DNA of 64,000 bases from Rubidibacter lacunae KORDI 51-2 (lineage in GTDB: Bacteria; Cyanobacteriota; Cyanobacteriia; Cyanobacteriales; Rubidibacteraceae), in assembly GCF_000473895.1 (NCBI RefSeq), contig NZ_ASSJ01000049.1:124001-188000 (forward strand). The letters are read 5' to 3'. A program made the position numbers and the translations under genes. Below are positions 9,956 through 19,619 of this stretch, in pieces. Below the pieces are notes generated by a model, which ran no database searches, had not been told where the DNA came from, and saw nothing but the letters and a program-made list of their open reading frames with translations. Position 1 is the stretch's first letter. Every line of letters starts with the position of its first letter.

Positions 9956-11707
9956 TCAGAATAAGTCGAAGTCGGCAGCGATCGCCGCTTCCTCGGTTTG
10001 AGAATAGTCCACTTCCGAGCGTCGCGTTGCATAGGGTGGAAACGGAAAACTAACCATCAGCGGAGCGGGAACTTCCGGTTGTTGCACGAACATCGTTCCC
10101 GATTTCACAAACAAGGCACGTTGCTTGCACGACGCGCTCAAGAAATTATATTCCGGACGTTCGGCTTCTGCGGCATCCAGACGCCCGACGACGCGAATCG
10201 CAGCTTGGCCGACCACGCGCCGTTCCACTTCCGACGCCGTCTGCTGGGCCCCGATCAAAATAATGCCCAGCGATCGCCCGCGTTCGGCAATTTCCACGAG
10301 CAAATCCGCAATTGGGCTGCGTCCGTCGCGCGGTGCGTATTTGTTGAGTTCGTCGAGCACGATGAAGACTGTTGGGTATTGACCGCGTTTTTCCTTCTCC
10401 AAAAACAGCTTCCGCAAAGTGACGCCGACGACAAACATTTGCGCTTTTGCCCCGAGGCGGTTGATGTCGGCTACAGTCAGCAGGCGATCTTGGGCGATCG
10501 GCTCGAGGCGATATTGCTCGACTTCGCGTTCTGTCAGATCGCCGCGAATCAAATGCGCGACTTCCTCGCGGACGCCCCACAAGCGCCGGATCAGCGCCAT
10601 CGCCGTACCGGGTTGGTTGCGCACGAGCCAACGTTGATCGGGTTCTTCGCCAATCAGCTTGTCTTCAAGAAACTGAATCAGATCGGTGAAAGTGCGGATT
10701 TGCAGCTTGCGATCTTCACCGTAGGGCTCGTCAACGTGAAGATAGCTTTGCTTCGGATTCTGCTTGTCGTTGTCTACAGCCAGTCGTGCTAGGCGATCCT
10801 CAACATTGGCAACAAGATAAACCAAATTGCCGCGTTCGAGGTCTTCTCCGACAAATAGGAACCGAAACAAGCGATCGCGACACAGTTCGCGCAAACTCCA
10901 CATGTATGCCGTCACGCCTTCAGTGCGCTGGTCGATGTTCGGCACCACATCCGGCAGCAGATTTTTCTTGGCAGGCGCGCAGAATTTGACGTCGGTAAAA
11001 GGCATCGCTGGAAGCCCGAGCGTATCGAGGCGATCGCCCGGATTGTTCCCGAGCTTTGCTTCGTACTCGGGGCGTTTGAGATTGGATTTGTCGAGGAAGA
11101 ACAAATCCTCGCCTTTGACATTAAAGATCACAGCCTTTTTTGTGTTAGCGCTGCCCGAATCCGTGGTGGAATGGAAGATCGCGTGCAACAAAAACAGCGC
11201 GTAGGATGTCTTCGTCGCTACGCCTGAAATACCGGAGATATTGACGTGCGCGCCTTTCTCGCCATTGATAAACGAATAATTTAAATAAGCCGGGCTGCCA
11301 TTACGCATCAACCCCGCCGGGATACGACTGTCCATCGTATCGAAATGCAAGGCGCGCTTGAGACTGTCTTCTGCGGCTCGATAAACGGCATCTCCCGGGA
11401 GCGGTGGCAAGTATTCTTCCGGTTCCAACCGCGTGACTTGGACGTGGGCCGCGTAGGACAAACTGACCGGAAAATTGCCATCGCGGACCAGAAACGTATC
11501 CGTGTCGAACTCCGTGCCTTCGTGCAACGTTCGGACGCGATCGACGACGCCATAAAACTGCACGCTTCCGCTGCCGTCGGGTTTCCGCGTCTCGACCCGC
11601 AGCACGTCATCCAGGCGCACGACTTGCTCGTCGGCTACGGCAACCCAAAACTCTAGCGGGGTTGCTTCCTTAGTTCCCAACACGCATCCGATCGCGCGAT
11701 CTTCCAT
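9956..11707 (-). CDS. herA: HerA-type DNA translocase ATPase (DUF87)
   Basis: 583 residues from ATG 11707, eight bases after a GAGGAG. An N-terminal HAS-barrel-like beta domain (residues 1-100, ending LSYAAHVQVTRLEPEEYLPP) precedes the RecA-like core. The P-loop is the variant GISGVATKTS (about 159-168), one residue longer than the usual GxxGxGKT; Walker B is FIVLDELNK (about 448-456), followed by the IAERGRSLGI and IGAQQTASEV segments that couple ATP hydrolysis to DNA. HerA hexamers pump DNA into the NurA nuclease. The gene starts 35 bases after the stop of the NurA-like gene and is followed by sbcD, reproducing the archaeal end-resection gene set. Confidence 0.85.
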   Translation of the reverse strand: MEDRAIGCVLGTKEATPLEFWVAVADEQVVRLDDVLRVETRKPDGSGSVQFYGVVDRVRTLHEGTEFDTDTFLVRDGNFPVSLSYAAHVQVTRLEPEEYLPPLPGDAVYRAAEDSLKRALHFDTMDSRIPAGLMRNGSPAYLNYSFINGEKGAHVNISGISGVATKTSYALFLLHAIFHSTTDSGSANTKKAVIFNVKGEDLFFLDKSNLKRPEYEAKLGNNPGDRLDTLGLPAMPFTDVKFCAPAKKNLLPDVVPNIDQRTEGVTAYMWSLRELCRDRLFRFLFVGEDLERGNLVYLVANVEDRLARLAVDNDKQNPKQSYLHVDEPYGEDRKLQIRTFTDLIQFLEDKLIGEEPDQRWLVRNQPGTAMALIRRLWGVREEVAHLIRGDLTEREVEQYRLEPIAQDRLLTVADINRLGAKAQMFVVGVTLRKLFLEKEKRGQYPTVFIVLDELNKYAPRDGRSPIADLLVEIAERGRSLGIILIGAQQTASEVERRVVGQAAIRVVGRLDAAEAERPEYNFLSASCKQRALFVKSGTMFVQQPEVPAPLMVSFPFPPYATRRSEVDYSQTEEAAIAADFDLF

Positions 11708-11742
11708 CGTCCACACTCCTCTTCAACCATCTGCCGCAGCAG

Positions 11743-12750
11743 CTAAGACCGAGCGGCTAAAAACGCTTGGATGCAGCGCCGCACCAGCTTGCGATCGCCC
11801 ATCGAACGCCCCAAATGTTTCTCCAGCGCGCCGATCGGCATGAGGTTTTGCGGCGCGCGCGGGTCGCGCAACGGCTGCGAGGCATAACGCGGAATCAACT
11901 CGCAACTCCAATCGGCAATCTCGATCGCGCGCTCGCGAGCCACATTGGTTGCCAACAATTCCAGCCGCACGACCCCGTGCAACCCCCGGTAGGCGCGACC
12001 GGCAAAAACGTCACCCGAGCGCAAATACCAGCTCCAGCGTCGATTGGGCGACGTGTCGCGACCGAGTGCAAAGACAGGGGTGCGCTCGCCCGACTGCAGC
12101 TGCCACAAAATCTCCGCACGCTCGCCGGCCAGATAGGCTTTGTGCAGCGTTTTAACATAGCCGAGAATCGCCTGGGACTGCTGCATGGAGACTAAGTTAC
12201 CGTCCTGGATCGCTAATGTATCGGGCTCCCGGGCCCACCGCCCGGCTAACTCGATTTCCAACGTCCGCATCGCGTTCAAAACGAGCTTTTGCGGTCGGTC
12301 GGGGTCGTTGTGTTGGCGATCGCTCAAACGCAGGTCGTACACCACGGGGTTGTGCATTCCTGGCAAGGCAGGCAGCCGCGTTACGGGCGGTTTCTCCCCG
12401 CAAAAGGCGATCGCGCGGCGGACGATCGGGGGTTCGGGATAAACGGCGGCTCCACGGGTTCGATCGATCGCCACGGCTCCGATCGCGATCGTGGCAAAGG
12501 CCCCATAAACCGGCACGTTCCCCTGCCGTCCGACAAACGGCGCGTCAACGCGCAAGCGTCCGTCGATCAGGATAATGCGATCGGGCAACGCGGGTCGGAT
12601 TTGCGGGCAATACGGTTCCCAAGCACGCGCTTCCGCGTGGAAGTCGATCGCGTCGTTACCGGCTGCATCCGGCTCGCCCATCGCGACGGGCAAGTCGTAA
12701 TCCGCACCCCAAGGACTGAATTGGATGCTATTGGCTTGCCAGAAGTTCAT
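11743..12750 (-). CDS. nurA: NurA-like 5'-3' nuclease, partner of HerA
   Basis: 335 residues from ATG 12750; the frame continues upstream to 12822 with a weaker start. NurA hallmarks are the acidic motif IILIDGRLRVD (about residue 80), a conserved central region, and ILGYVKTLHKAYL (about residue 200), which matches the G-(Y/V)-VK motif of the family. NurA is an RNase H-like nuclease that resects DNA ends after HerA. The call rests on these motifs together with the position directly ahead of herA; sequence similarity within this family is low, so the motif reading alone would be moderate. It is the first gene of the nurA-herA-sbcD-sbcC run. Confidence 0.7.
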   Translation of the reverse strand: MNFWQANSIQFSPWGADYDLPVAMGEPDAAGNDAIDFHAEARAWEPYCPQIRPALPDRIILIDGRLRVDAPFVGRQGNVPVYGAFATIAIGAVAIDRTRGAAVYPEPPIVRRAIAFCGEKPPVTRLPALPGMHNPVVYDLRLSDRQHNDPDRPQKLVLNAMRTLEIELAGRWAREPDTLAIQDGNLVSMQQSQAILGYVKTLHKAYLAGERAEILWQLQSGERTPVFALGRDTSPNRRWSWYLRSGDVFAGRAYRGLHGVVRLELLATNVARERAIEIADWSCELIPRYASQPLRDPRAPQNLMPIGALEKHLGRSMGDRKLVRRCIQAFLAARS

Positions 12751-12866
12751 GCGTACTAAAATATCCGATGGACCTGGATCTGGCAAGACCGCCTCCCACG
12801 CGATTGCCTTTCCCCAACCCAATTTGCAAGCTCAATTCTCCAACAGCGATCGCGCGTTCGCACCGG

Positions 12867-13523
12867 CTATGCTGCCTTACCGGCGCGTTGTTTTAGATAA
12901 GCGAAGACGGATTTATCGCCGATATCCGATGGAATTGGCTGCACGCATTTACGCAGAGCAAAAATTAAAAAAAGTACGCTCCAGGCTACGAGCAATCCGC
13001 GCTCAGCAGCAAGCGGCAACAGCCCGCTCACGTGTCCGAGTAGCAGTAACGGGACCAGCGGTGTCAAAAACTTGGTCTCGAAGCGATCGAAACAGAAGGC
13101 TTCTTTGAAGAAGATTCCAGTTAGAGCGGCAAACGCAAACCCGAGTCCGATTAGTGCGATCGGCCGTTCGTAAGCAGCCTGCAAAAGCGGTAAATCGCTG
13201 CGCCAGCTCACCGCGATCGCTGCGATCGTCCCGATTGCCCAAAACACTTGCAGCAAGCGGTGCAGCGGAACTAAGTAGATATGAATGGTCAGCAAGCTGA
13301 CCCCCAATCCGAGTGAGAACAGTGCATAAAGCACCGTCAGCCACGCCAACACGGACGGGGTCGCACCGAGATAGAGCACGGCAGACGTCGCGATCGCGAA
13401 ACTGGCTGCCGCGATCGTCAATCCGGCACGGTAAACGACAACCCCGCGGCGATCGGTTGCCGTAATGGTAAATTCGCCGAACTGACCCTGATAGATTGCG
13501 GTTTCTGCCTTCGATGCGTTCAC
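12867..13523 (-). CDS. DUF2301-type integral membrane protein
   Basis: 218 residues when started at GTG 13523, which follows a strong GGGAGGA ribosome site; a longer frame to 13580 overlaps the upstream gene. After a short soluble N-terminus (YQGQFGEFTITATDRRG) there are about seven hydrophobic helices with small loops. The pattern, including the FFKEAFCF and loop-rich centre, is that of the DUF2301 membrane proteins common in cyanobacteria. The function is unknown. The stop of the YyaL-like gene lies 54 bases upstream, so the two may be co-transcribed. Confidence 0.7.
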   Translation of the reverse strand: MNASKAETAIYQGQFGEFTITATDRRGVVVYRAGLTIAAASFAIATSAVLYLGATPSVLAWLTVLYALFSLGLGVSLLTIHIYLVPLHRLLQVFWAIGTIAAIAVSWRSDLPLLQAAYERPIALIGLGFAFAALTGIFFKEAFCFDRFETKFLTPLVPLLLLGHVSGLLPLAAERGLLVAWSVLFLIFALRKCVQPIPSDIGDKSVFAYLKQRAGKAA

Positions 13524-13576
13524 GGTCGTTCCTCCCAATCGATCTGCATGTAAGGTTGCTTCAACTACGGGTTGCT

Positions 13577-15658
13577 TCAACTACGGGCTTGAGTTTGCTG
13601 GATTTGAGCGCGCAGTTGGTTGCGATCGCGCGCGGGTTTCAAGCAGCTCAACCCGCGACAGACAAGTCCGACGACGTCCTCAGGAATCTCTGTATCGAGG
13701 CGATAGACGCAGGTCGGCGCGTAATGCGGCATGAGTTCTTGCAATTGATTGGAGCGCGATCGCACGAGCGTGGCATTGCGGAACCAGTCGAGTGCGGAGA
13801 ACAGGCTCGGGCACATGCCCGCAGCTTTTTGCATGATGGCACCGAAGGCGGTTAACAGGTGCTCGGCGCGATCGAAATACGTTAGGTCTTCTGTCAGCAA
13901 ATACAGTCGCACCAAATTCGCCGCAGCAATTCCGTTGGCAGCTGGTGTTGCGTTGTCGGTGTAACTCCGCTCGCGCAACAACAGCTCGCTGCTGGCGTCG
14001 TCGGCTGCATTAAAGTAACCCCCGGGTTCAGAACTCCACAGGTGCGCGTCGAATTCGGACTGGACGCGCACGGCTTGTTGCAGCCACTGAGTTTGCTCCG
14101 GATAACAGGCGTGGAGGTCGAGCAATGCTTTTACAAACAGCGCGTAATCCTCGGATTGGGCGGGAACGGCTGCTCGCCCGTCATAGTTCAGGCGGTGGAA
14201 GCGATCGCCAACCCACTGATTCTCCAACAAAAATGTTGCAGCCCGCACAGCACAATTCCCATAAGTTTCCTCGCCAAAGACAGCATATGCGCGTGCCAAA
14301 CCCGAGATAGCAAGGCTATTCCACGCCACGATCGCCTTCGTATCGGTGACGGGTGGAATGCGTCCGGGCCAAGCCTCCGTTTTGGCGTCCCGATTGTCGC
14401 GAGCGGGCGGGAAAATCGCTAGGTCGGCGGCCGGCGTCCCGTAACGAGCGGTGAAGAGTTTCTGCAAGGCCGCTTCGGCCGCTGCAGACAGTTCGGCGGT
14501 TTTCCCCATCTCGCCGAGCAGCTCGTCAGCCGGACGGCGCTGGAGGACGTTGCGTCCCTCGAAGTTGCCTGTCGGCGATACCGTAAACTCGGTTTCCAGT
14601 GCATGCAGTTCCTCAGCCGCAAGCAGCTTCTGAAGGTCGGTATAGCTCCAAACGTAAAACGCACCTTCCTCGGGTTCGGTATCGTCGGTGCCGCTGAAAC
14701 TGTCGGCATCTTGGGCAGCATAAAAATAGCCTTCCGGTGCCGTCATCTCGCGCTGCAGCCACTGCACCGTCCCCGCGATCGCCTGCCGGAACGACGGCTC
14801 CCGGATGCCCGCGCTCCACAAATTTGCCAGGAATTCGAGGATTTGCCCGTTGTCGTAGAGCATTTTCTCGAAGTGCGGCACCGTCCAAGTGGCATCGACC
14901 GTGTAACGATGGAAGCCGCCACCCGCATGGTCGTTAATTCCGCCGAGTGCTAGATCGAGACCGCGTTGGGTGCAAACTTTTAACGCATCGTAAGGCGAGT
15001 CATCGGATTGGCGGCGCGTCGCGCGCAAAGCCGCTTCGGCATAGGGCATCATCGGAAAACTCGGCGCGCCATGGGAACTGGCAATACCAACTGCAGCGTT
15101 TAACCCATCCGATAGCAAGGTTTCCGGTAGAGGCTGGTCGATCTGTGGGAGGACGACGGATTGCTGCAGCATGCCCATCATCTCGGTCTTCATTTCCTGG
15201 AGCTTACTTTTTTTTCGATCGTAGAACACACGTACAGATTGCAACACGTCCAGAAATGGCGGTTGTCCGAAGCGCGCCACAATCGGGAAGTAAGTGCCCC
15301 CGTAGAACGGGACGCGATCGCCGGGGGTCAGGAAGATGTTGAGCGGCCAGCCGCCGCGTCCAGTCATGAGCTGCAGCGCTTGCATGTAGATGCTGTCGAG
15401 GTCGGGGCGCTCCTCGCGATCGATTTTCACTGGCACGAAGTGCGCGTTGAGATACTCTGCGATCGCAGCATTAGAAAAGGCCTCGCCTTCCATGACCGTG
15501 CACCAGTGGCAGCTCGAGTAACCCACAGATAGGAAAATCGGCTTATCCTCAGCTGCAGCTTTCTCGAGAGCTTCATCGCACCAAGGCCACCAATCGACGG
15601 GGTTGTCGGCGTGCTTGCGAAGGTAAAGGCTTTGAGCAGAGGCAAGGCGATTGGGCAT
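13577..15658 (-). CDS. YyaL/SSP411-like protein, thioredoxin-fold plus six-hairpin domain (DUF255)
   Basis: 693 residues, the usual length of the family. The N-terminal DUF255 domain carries NPVDWWPW and a thioredoxin-like SSCHWCTVME (Cys-His-Trp-Cys near residue 50). KIDREERPDLD and GRGGWPLNIFLTP follow, and the C-terminal two thirds is helical with DGRAAVPAQSEDYA, as in (alpha/alpha)6-barrel sugar-active enzymes. The fold resembles N-acylglucosamine epimerases. Reported roles differ between organisms (mammalian spermatogenesis protein SPATA20, bacterial YyaL), and no reaction is established. No signal peptide is present, so it is cytoplasmic. Confidence 0.85.
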   Translation of the reverse strand: MPNRLASAQSLYLRKHADNPVDWWPWCDEALEKAAAEDKPIFLSVGYSSCHWCTVMEGEAFSNAAIAEYLNAHFVPVKIDREERPDLDSIYMQALQLMTGRGGWPLNIFLTPGDRVPFYGGTYFPIVARFGQPPFLDVLQSVRVFYDRKKSKLQEMKTEMMGMLQQSVVLPQIDQPLPETLLSDGLNAAVGIASSHGAPSFPMMPYAEAALRATRRQSDDSPYDALKVCTQRGLDLALGGINDHAGGGFHRYTVDATWTVPHFEKMLYDNGQILEFLANLWSAGIREPSFRQAIAGTVQWLQREMTAPEGYFYAAQDADSFSGTDDTEPEEGAFYVWSYTDLQKLLAAEELHALETEFTVSPTGNFEGRNVLQRRPADELLGEMGKTAELSAAAEAALQKLFTARYGTPAADLAIFPPARDNRDAKTEAWPGRIPPVTDTKAIVAWNSLAISGLARAYAVFGEETYGNCAVRAATFLLENQWVGDRFHRLNYDGRAAVPAQSEDYALFVKALLDLHACYPEQTQWLQQAVRVQSEFDAHLWSSEPGGYFNAADDASSELLLRERSYTDNATPAANGIAAANLVRLYLLTEDLTYFDRAEHLLTAFGAIMQKAAGMCPSLFSALDWFRNATLVRSRSNQLQELMPHYAPTCVYRLDTEIPEDVVGLVCRGLSCLKPARDRNQLRAQIQQTQARS

Positions 15659-16106
15659 GGTGGCAAGAGTCGGGTGTCGCGCGGGAATTTGCTGACAGTC
15701 TATCGCGCCCTTTCCACGAGCAATCCGCGCGCGATCGCGCTTATTTCGATTCAGCCCGAAAGTCGGGTGCGGCTGGAATCGATGGGACGATCTTCCAAGC
15801 CCCTATAGAGTTGAGCATCGACTGCGGCTGTCAAATTACTCCGCGTAATGAGACCTATCGCCCTTTCGTGTTAATGCTTGTTGGTACTGCACCAGTCCTA
15901 GTTGCCCGCTCGGAACCAAACAACCAAAGCAAAAAAATCCAGCGATCGCGAGTCGTGATGTCCAAATAGGTGCGAAATTCAGGGCTGGCAAAGCATCTGC
16001 AGGATAGCCGTTGAAAGATTTAGGTCGAATAGCCAGCGAGGCGATGCGGCTGCCGAGCAATCATCTAAGGCGCAAGAAAATCCAGCAGAGATAAACTTCA
16101 GCAGAA

Positions 16107-16145
16107 AGGGGGCCGACGACTTGCCGTGTTTCGTCTCGACCCCCT
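16107..16145 (-). terminator. Candidate terminator downstream of the DALR-domain gene; rest of 15659-16257 shows no gene
   Basis: On the minus strand an AGGGGGTCGA arm (16145-16136) pairs with the TCGGCCCCCT arm with one mismatch, and the second arm ends in CCCCCTTTC. It lies about 115 bases past the DALR-domain stop. The remaining bases of this 600-base gap hold no frame I can recognise. Confidence 0.4.
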
Positions 16146-16257
16146 AACTTGTTCGCTCCCCACACGAATTTAATATTACACGCATTTTCTCCACTGCACA
16201 ACTCCCAAATATTTATTTCAGACACTTGACAGATCCGAATTCAATTGCGTGAAAAAG

Positions 16258-17100
16258 TCACGCCGATTGTCTGCCTGGGAGCAGTTTCCCAGCTTCATCC
16301 GGACGCCAAAGGAGAGCATTTAGCAGTTGGTAGGCGATCGCGAGGCATCCCAAGCGAATACGCGCGTGCGCCAATTCGACGTCACCCCACATGCGGCAAT
16401 ACCGGTGCAAGTTCAGGGCGGCCGTCCCCAGTGTCAGCGCCAATTGCTCCCAATTTGCGAACTCTGCCGACTCCAATGCATCGATTGCGTCCAGCAGCTG
16501 ACCGAGCAACTGCCGCTCGGCCGGGGCATGCAAGTTCAACCGGGCTGGCTCGCTCCCCACTATCAACCACGGCATTGGATGCGGTTGCTGCCAGTGCAAG
16601 TTACCAGCTGCATCCCATTTCAGAGCAATTGCACCCGCGCGCGCGCCCATCTCAAGCAGCGAACGGCACCGATCGCGCGCGTATTGCGTGGCAACGATAC
16701 TCCTTGGTAAGTCCACCGCGGCTTGTGGAGAAGCGAGCGTTACGTCGAGAGACTGGGACGGCACCGGCACCCCTACCAGGACAGGAGCACGCAAACACCT
16801 TTGCAACCACGTTGAGATCGCCCGATCGCTAGGCGAGCAGACGATCTCGGCCGTTGGGAGCGCGGAGGCGTAGCAATCGACCGGCCATTCGGGTCGGGAT
16901 AGTACGGATGCGGTCAGCGCTCGCGCAATCTCTGAAGCTGGGTACCCCGTTTGGGCGGCGAGGACGTGGGCGATCGCCGTGCGGTAAATAATCGACGTGT
17001 CGTGGCGGCAACGACGTAAGGAGATTCGCTTAGGGGCAAGTTCGACAGTGGCTACTTGTACCTGCAGACAATTTTGTATGAACTCCCAAGCTGTTGCCAA
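16258..17100 (-). CDS. DALR anticodon-binding-domain-like protein (ArgRS C-terminal relative)
   Basis: 280 residues from a TTG start. There is no HIGH or KMSKS motif, so this is not a tRNA synthetase. The C-terminal part (about residues 180-270: LNLHAPAERQLLGQLLDAID, then WEQLALTLGTAALNLHRYC and LGCLAIAYQLLNALL) resembles the helical anticodon-binding DALR domain of arginyl-tRNA synthetase, and the central YARDRCRSLLEMG resembles the ArgRS segment before it. Stand-alone DALR proteins of this kind occur in cyanobacteria with no assigned role. Domain identity is inferred by eye. It is divergent from the Crp/Fnr-type gene across a 193-base gap. Confidence 0.55.
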   Translation of the reverse strand: MATAWEFIQNCLQVQVATVELAPKRISLRRCRHDTSIIYRTAIAHVLAAQTGYPASEIARALTASVLSRPEWPVDCYASALPTAEIVCSPSDRAISTWLQRCLRAPVLVGVPVPSQSLDVTLASPQAAVDLPRSIVATQYARDRCRSLLEMGARAGAIALKWDAAGNLHWQQPHPMPWLIVGSEPARLNLHAPAERQLLGQLLDAIDALESAEFANWEQLALTLGTAALNLHRYCRMWGDVELAHARIRLGCLAIAYQLLNALLWRPDEAGKLLPGRQSA

Positions 17101-17293
17101 AAGCGCTTGCTGGAAGCCGACCAGAAAAGATGTCGGAGTTTGTAGTTCGCTTGACGAAATTGCTTTAACGTATGTATATTTTGCTACTTAGCATCCAATG
17201 TAAGATTATCTTAGTCGATATCGAGCGATTGCACTAACCCTTCAATCGGGCGATGCGACTTGTCGACCCCGCTGCTCTGCTGCAATCGCGCCT

Positions 17294-18085
17294 ATGTACG
17301 GCTCAACAACGACTTCTACGAACGAAGCCTCGCGACCTTTCGTGACTTGGCAGCGTATTCTCGATTGGGCACAGACACATTACCGCGAGCGCACCTTTAC
17401 CAAGGACGAGCGCATTCCAGCGCGACCCGGGCTGCTGTATCTATTACACCGTGGAGCCGTACGTTTGGTCGGCTCGGCCCGGGAATCGGCAGCGTCTCCC
17501 GCTTCACTGCCAGATGGCAACGAGGAGACCTTTTTAGGGTTTGTGGGTGCCGGTCAGCCGTTCGAGATCGTGGCGCAGTCTCCGTTTACGCTTCAAGCTT
17601 TTGCTCATGTCGAGCAGACATCTGTTGTATGGATGTACTGGCACGATTTGGATAACTGGCCGCACTTTCGCTGGGAAATTCTCGATGCCTTCCGGAGACA
17701 GCACCAGCGCAAACTGATTTGGCTGAGCACGCTCGGGCAGCGCCAGACAATCGATCGCTTGTTAGGATTTATCACGCTGTTAGTTGAAGAGCATGGCGAA
17801 CCCTCTGAGGGCGGCTACTATCTGCCGTTCCCGCTGACCCACGCCCAAATTGGTAGCGCGATCGGCTCGACCCGCGTTACGGTCACGCGCTTGATGGGCA
17901 AGCTCCGCCAGCGCGGCGAAATTTCCATTGTCGGCGACAATCTTATTTGCTTGCCAACCCCTAACGGTCAACTGCGCTCGTCGGTTGCCGAGCTCCAATT
18001 GCTCTCGGAAGATGACCCGGACGACGATGCAGATTTAGCAGATTTAGATAGTGATGCAGATGTCGACAGGGATGTCGACAGTTAG
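17294..18085 (+). CDS. Crp/Fnr-family transcriptional regulator
   Basis: 263 residues. An N-terminal cyclic-nucleotide-binding-like beta domain (residues 30-125: LLYLLHRGAVRLVG, ETFLGFVGAGQPFEIV) leads through a long dimerisation helix to a winged helix-turn-helix with PLTHAQIGSAIGSTRVTVTRLMGKLR, which matches the HTH_CRP signature. The residues that bind the cAMP phosphate in true CRPs (RxxAxx in the R-S-A context) are not evident, so the effector is unknown. An unusual tail of about 30 residues is almost entirely Asp, Leu, Ala and Val. The tRNA-Leu gene follows on the same strand. Confidence 0.85.
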   Translation: MYGSTTTSTNEASRPFVTWQRILDWAQTHYRERTFTKDERIPARPGLLYLLHRGAVRLVGSARESAASPASLPDGNEETFLGFVGAGQPFEIVAQSPFTLQAFAHVEQTSVVWMYWHDLDNWPHFRWEILDAFRRQHQRKLIWLSTLGQRQTIDRLLGFITLLVEEHGEPSEGGYYLPFPLTHAQIGSAIGSTRVTVTRLMGKLRQRGEISIVGDNLICLPTPNGQLRSSVAELQLLSEDDPDDDADLADLDSDADVDRDVDS

Positions 18086-18170
18086 GTAAATCGAGGACTC
18101 AGTTTTGCCTGTTTTAACTCAGTTGCAATCTAGTTGCTACTATAGTTAAGCGCTTCTGGGCGGCGCTTTT

Positions 18171-18252
18171 GCGGACGTGGCGGAATTGGTAGACGCGCTA
18201 GATTTAGGTTCTAGTGTCGCAAGGCGTGAGAGTTCGAGTCTCTCCGTCCGCA
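18171..18252 (+). tRNA. tRNA-Leu (anticodon UAG)
   Basis: An 82-base class II tRNA. The acceptor stem GCGGACG pairs with CGTCCGC and is followed by discriminator A; the D-arm contains AATTGGTAGA; the anticodon stem CTAGA/TCTAG encloses TTTAGGT with anticodon TAG; a variable arm and the T-arm GTTCGAGTC follow. CCA is not encoded. A TATAGT -10-like box lies about 30 bases upstream. Confidence 0.95.
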
Positions 18253-19424
18253 TTTTCAGCGAAAGAAATTAATGATTTGAGACTCTGGTCTGTGAAATGC
18301 CCAATCTGGCAGATGCGTTTGGACTACACGTACAGCTCCAGCTCTAAAGCTCGTGAAGCAGACAATGACGCAATTGGACGGTACTTTAATCGGACGGTGT
18401 GGCGATCGCGCAGAATAATCGAACTTTGCCGAGATCGAGATGATTTCTAGCCTGGATCGATTGTGTCGCCCCCAGCAACCAATGTTCGGATGAATGTCGG
18501 CGAGGACAAACGACCGGCAGCGTCGATACTCCTAGTAAGCTCATGTCTTTGTCTTGGCACGTTGGAACAGATTTTCCATATGCCAAAGAGCGTACCTGTT
18601 CGCGAACCATAAAGACAGTCAACCCGAACATGCGTGAAGCACGTTCACGTGGAGGGTTCCCAACGTCGTTTTTCTAGGCAGCTGTCGAGCCATATCAACG
18701 CGTCGAGCTTCGTAACGCGATCGCCCGCAGTCTTGTCCCACCATTCGGTTGAGCTGCCGACAACGACCCCTATAGATATTCTTAAGATTGGTAATGCTTA
18801 TCGAATTTATTCATTCTACTTTGTGATGCAACGGTCTCGGCTCCTTTGCTAGTGCGGGGCAGGGCTTACGCTTCATCGGAAACTCGGCTCAATTTTCCCC
18901 ACAAGTGCGGATAGATTTGAGTTCGTCGAACAACGTAAAGCCAGTTCTAGTGCTCCAGATCGCTGACACACTTGTCCATTCGTGAAGTAGAAATTTAGCA
19001 AGAGTTTGCCATGAGTGCTGAGTAGGCTTTTCGCTTAGTACGCAACTAACGAATTGTCATATCTGCCTCTCTAGCGCTACTGGAGTCAACTCAAACACCT
19101 TAGCGGCCATGAAACTGCTCTATAAACGCACCCGCCCCATACCAACCGCTAACCTGTCGCAATCGCGGTCGGTTTCCCATTGAGATACCGCAATTGCCGC
19201 CACTCGGGCACCGCAAGTGGTTTCAGGTGCAACCGAAGCAACAATCGGCGATCGCAAGGGCAGCCTGCCAGATGGAGCGACTGAGAGGAACGCGCAGCGA
19301 GAGCAATCTCACAGCGCTGAGGAGCAGAGCTAAAGGGTCGAAACGCCGGTCAACAATCGAGAATGCTAATCGAACCGGATTTCCAGTCAATAGGGCTAGC
19401 GCCAGTTCCAGGAAAAAGCGGCAA
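18253..19424. other. Long intergenic region without recognisable genes
   Basis: About 1.2 kb. Short open frames occur on both strands but none has a family motif, ribosome site and consistent composition together. I see no RNA gene, repeat array or transposase remnant. Confidence 0.35.
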
Positions 19425-19619
19425 TTATTGGAGTGGAACGGATTGGATGCGACCGGCATCCATCTCCGACATCAGCAACTCGAGTGCTTCAAAGTCAGTC
19501 TCTGGTATATGACCTAGACGCGTCAGCTCGGCATTAATGCCAAACTCGATCTCCGGCGTCAGCTTGCGGACGTAGAGAGCTTTCTCGACTAACTTGCGGA
19601 TTGCGTGCGTGCTATACAC
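19425..19619 (-). CDS. Small conserved cyanobacterial protein
   Basis: 64 residues from GTG 19619, preceded by GGTGGGAG at good spacing. The sequence (begins MYSTHAIRKLVEKALY, ends EMDAGRIQSVPLQ) is strongly amphipathic and acidic, with TPEIEFGIN and the DFEALELLMSEMD segment forming predicted helices. I recognise this as a pattern recurring in small cyanobacterial hypothetical proteins, but no function is known. No membrane segment or signal peptide. It stands alone between two gene-poor stretches. Confidence 0.65.
   Translation of the reverse strand: MYSTHAIRKLVEKALYVRKLTPEIEFGINAELTRLGHIPETDFEALELLMSEMDAGRIQSVPLQ

Noticed and set aside
9998-10792. Plus-strand frame of 264 codons antisense to herA
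   Set aside because: Same reason: herA motifs lie on the other strand.
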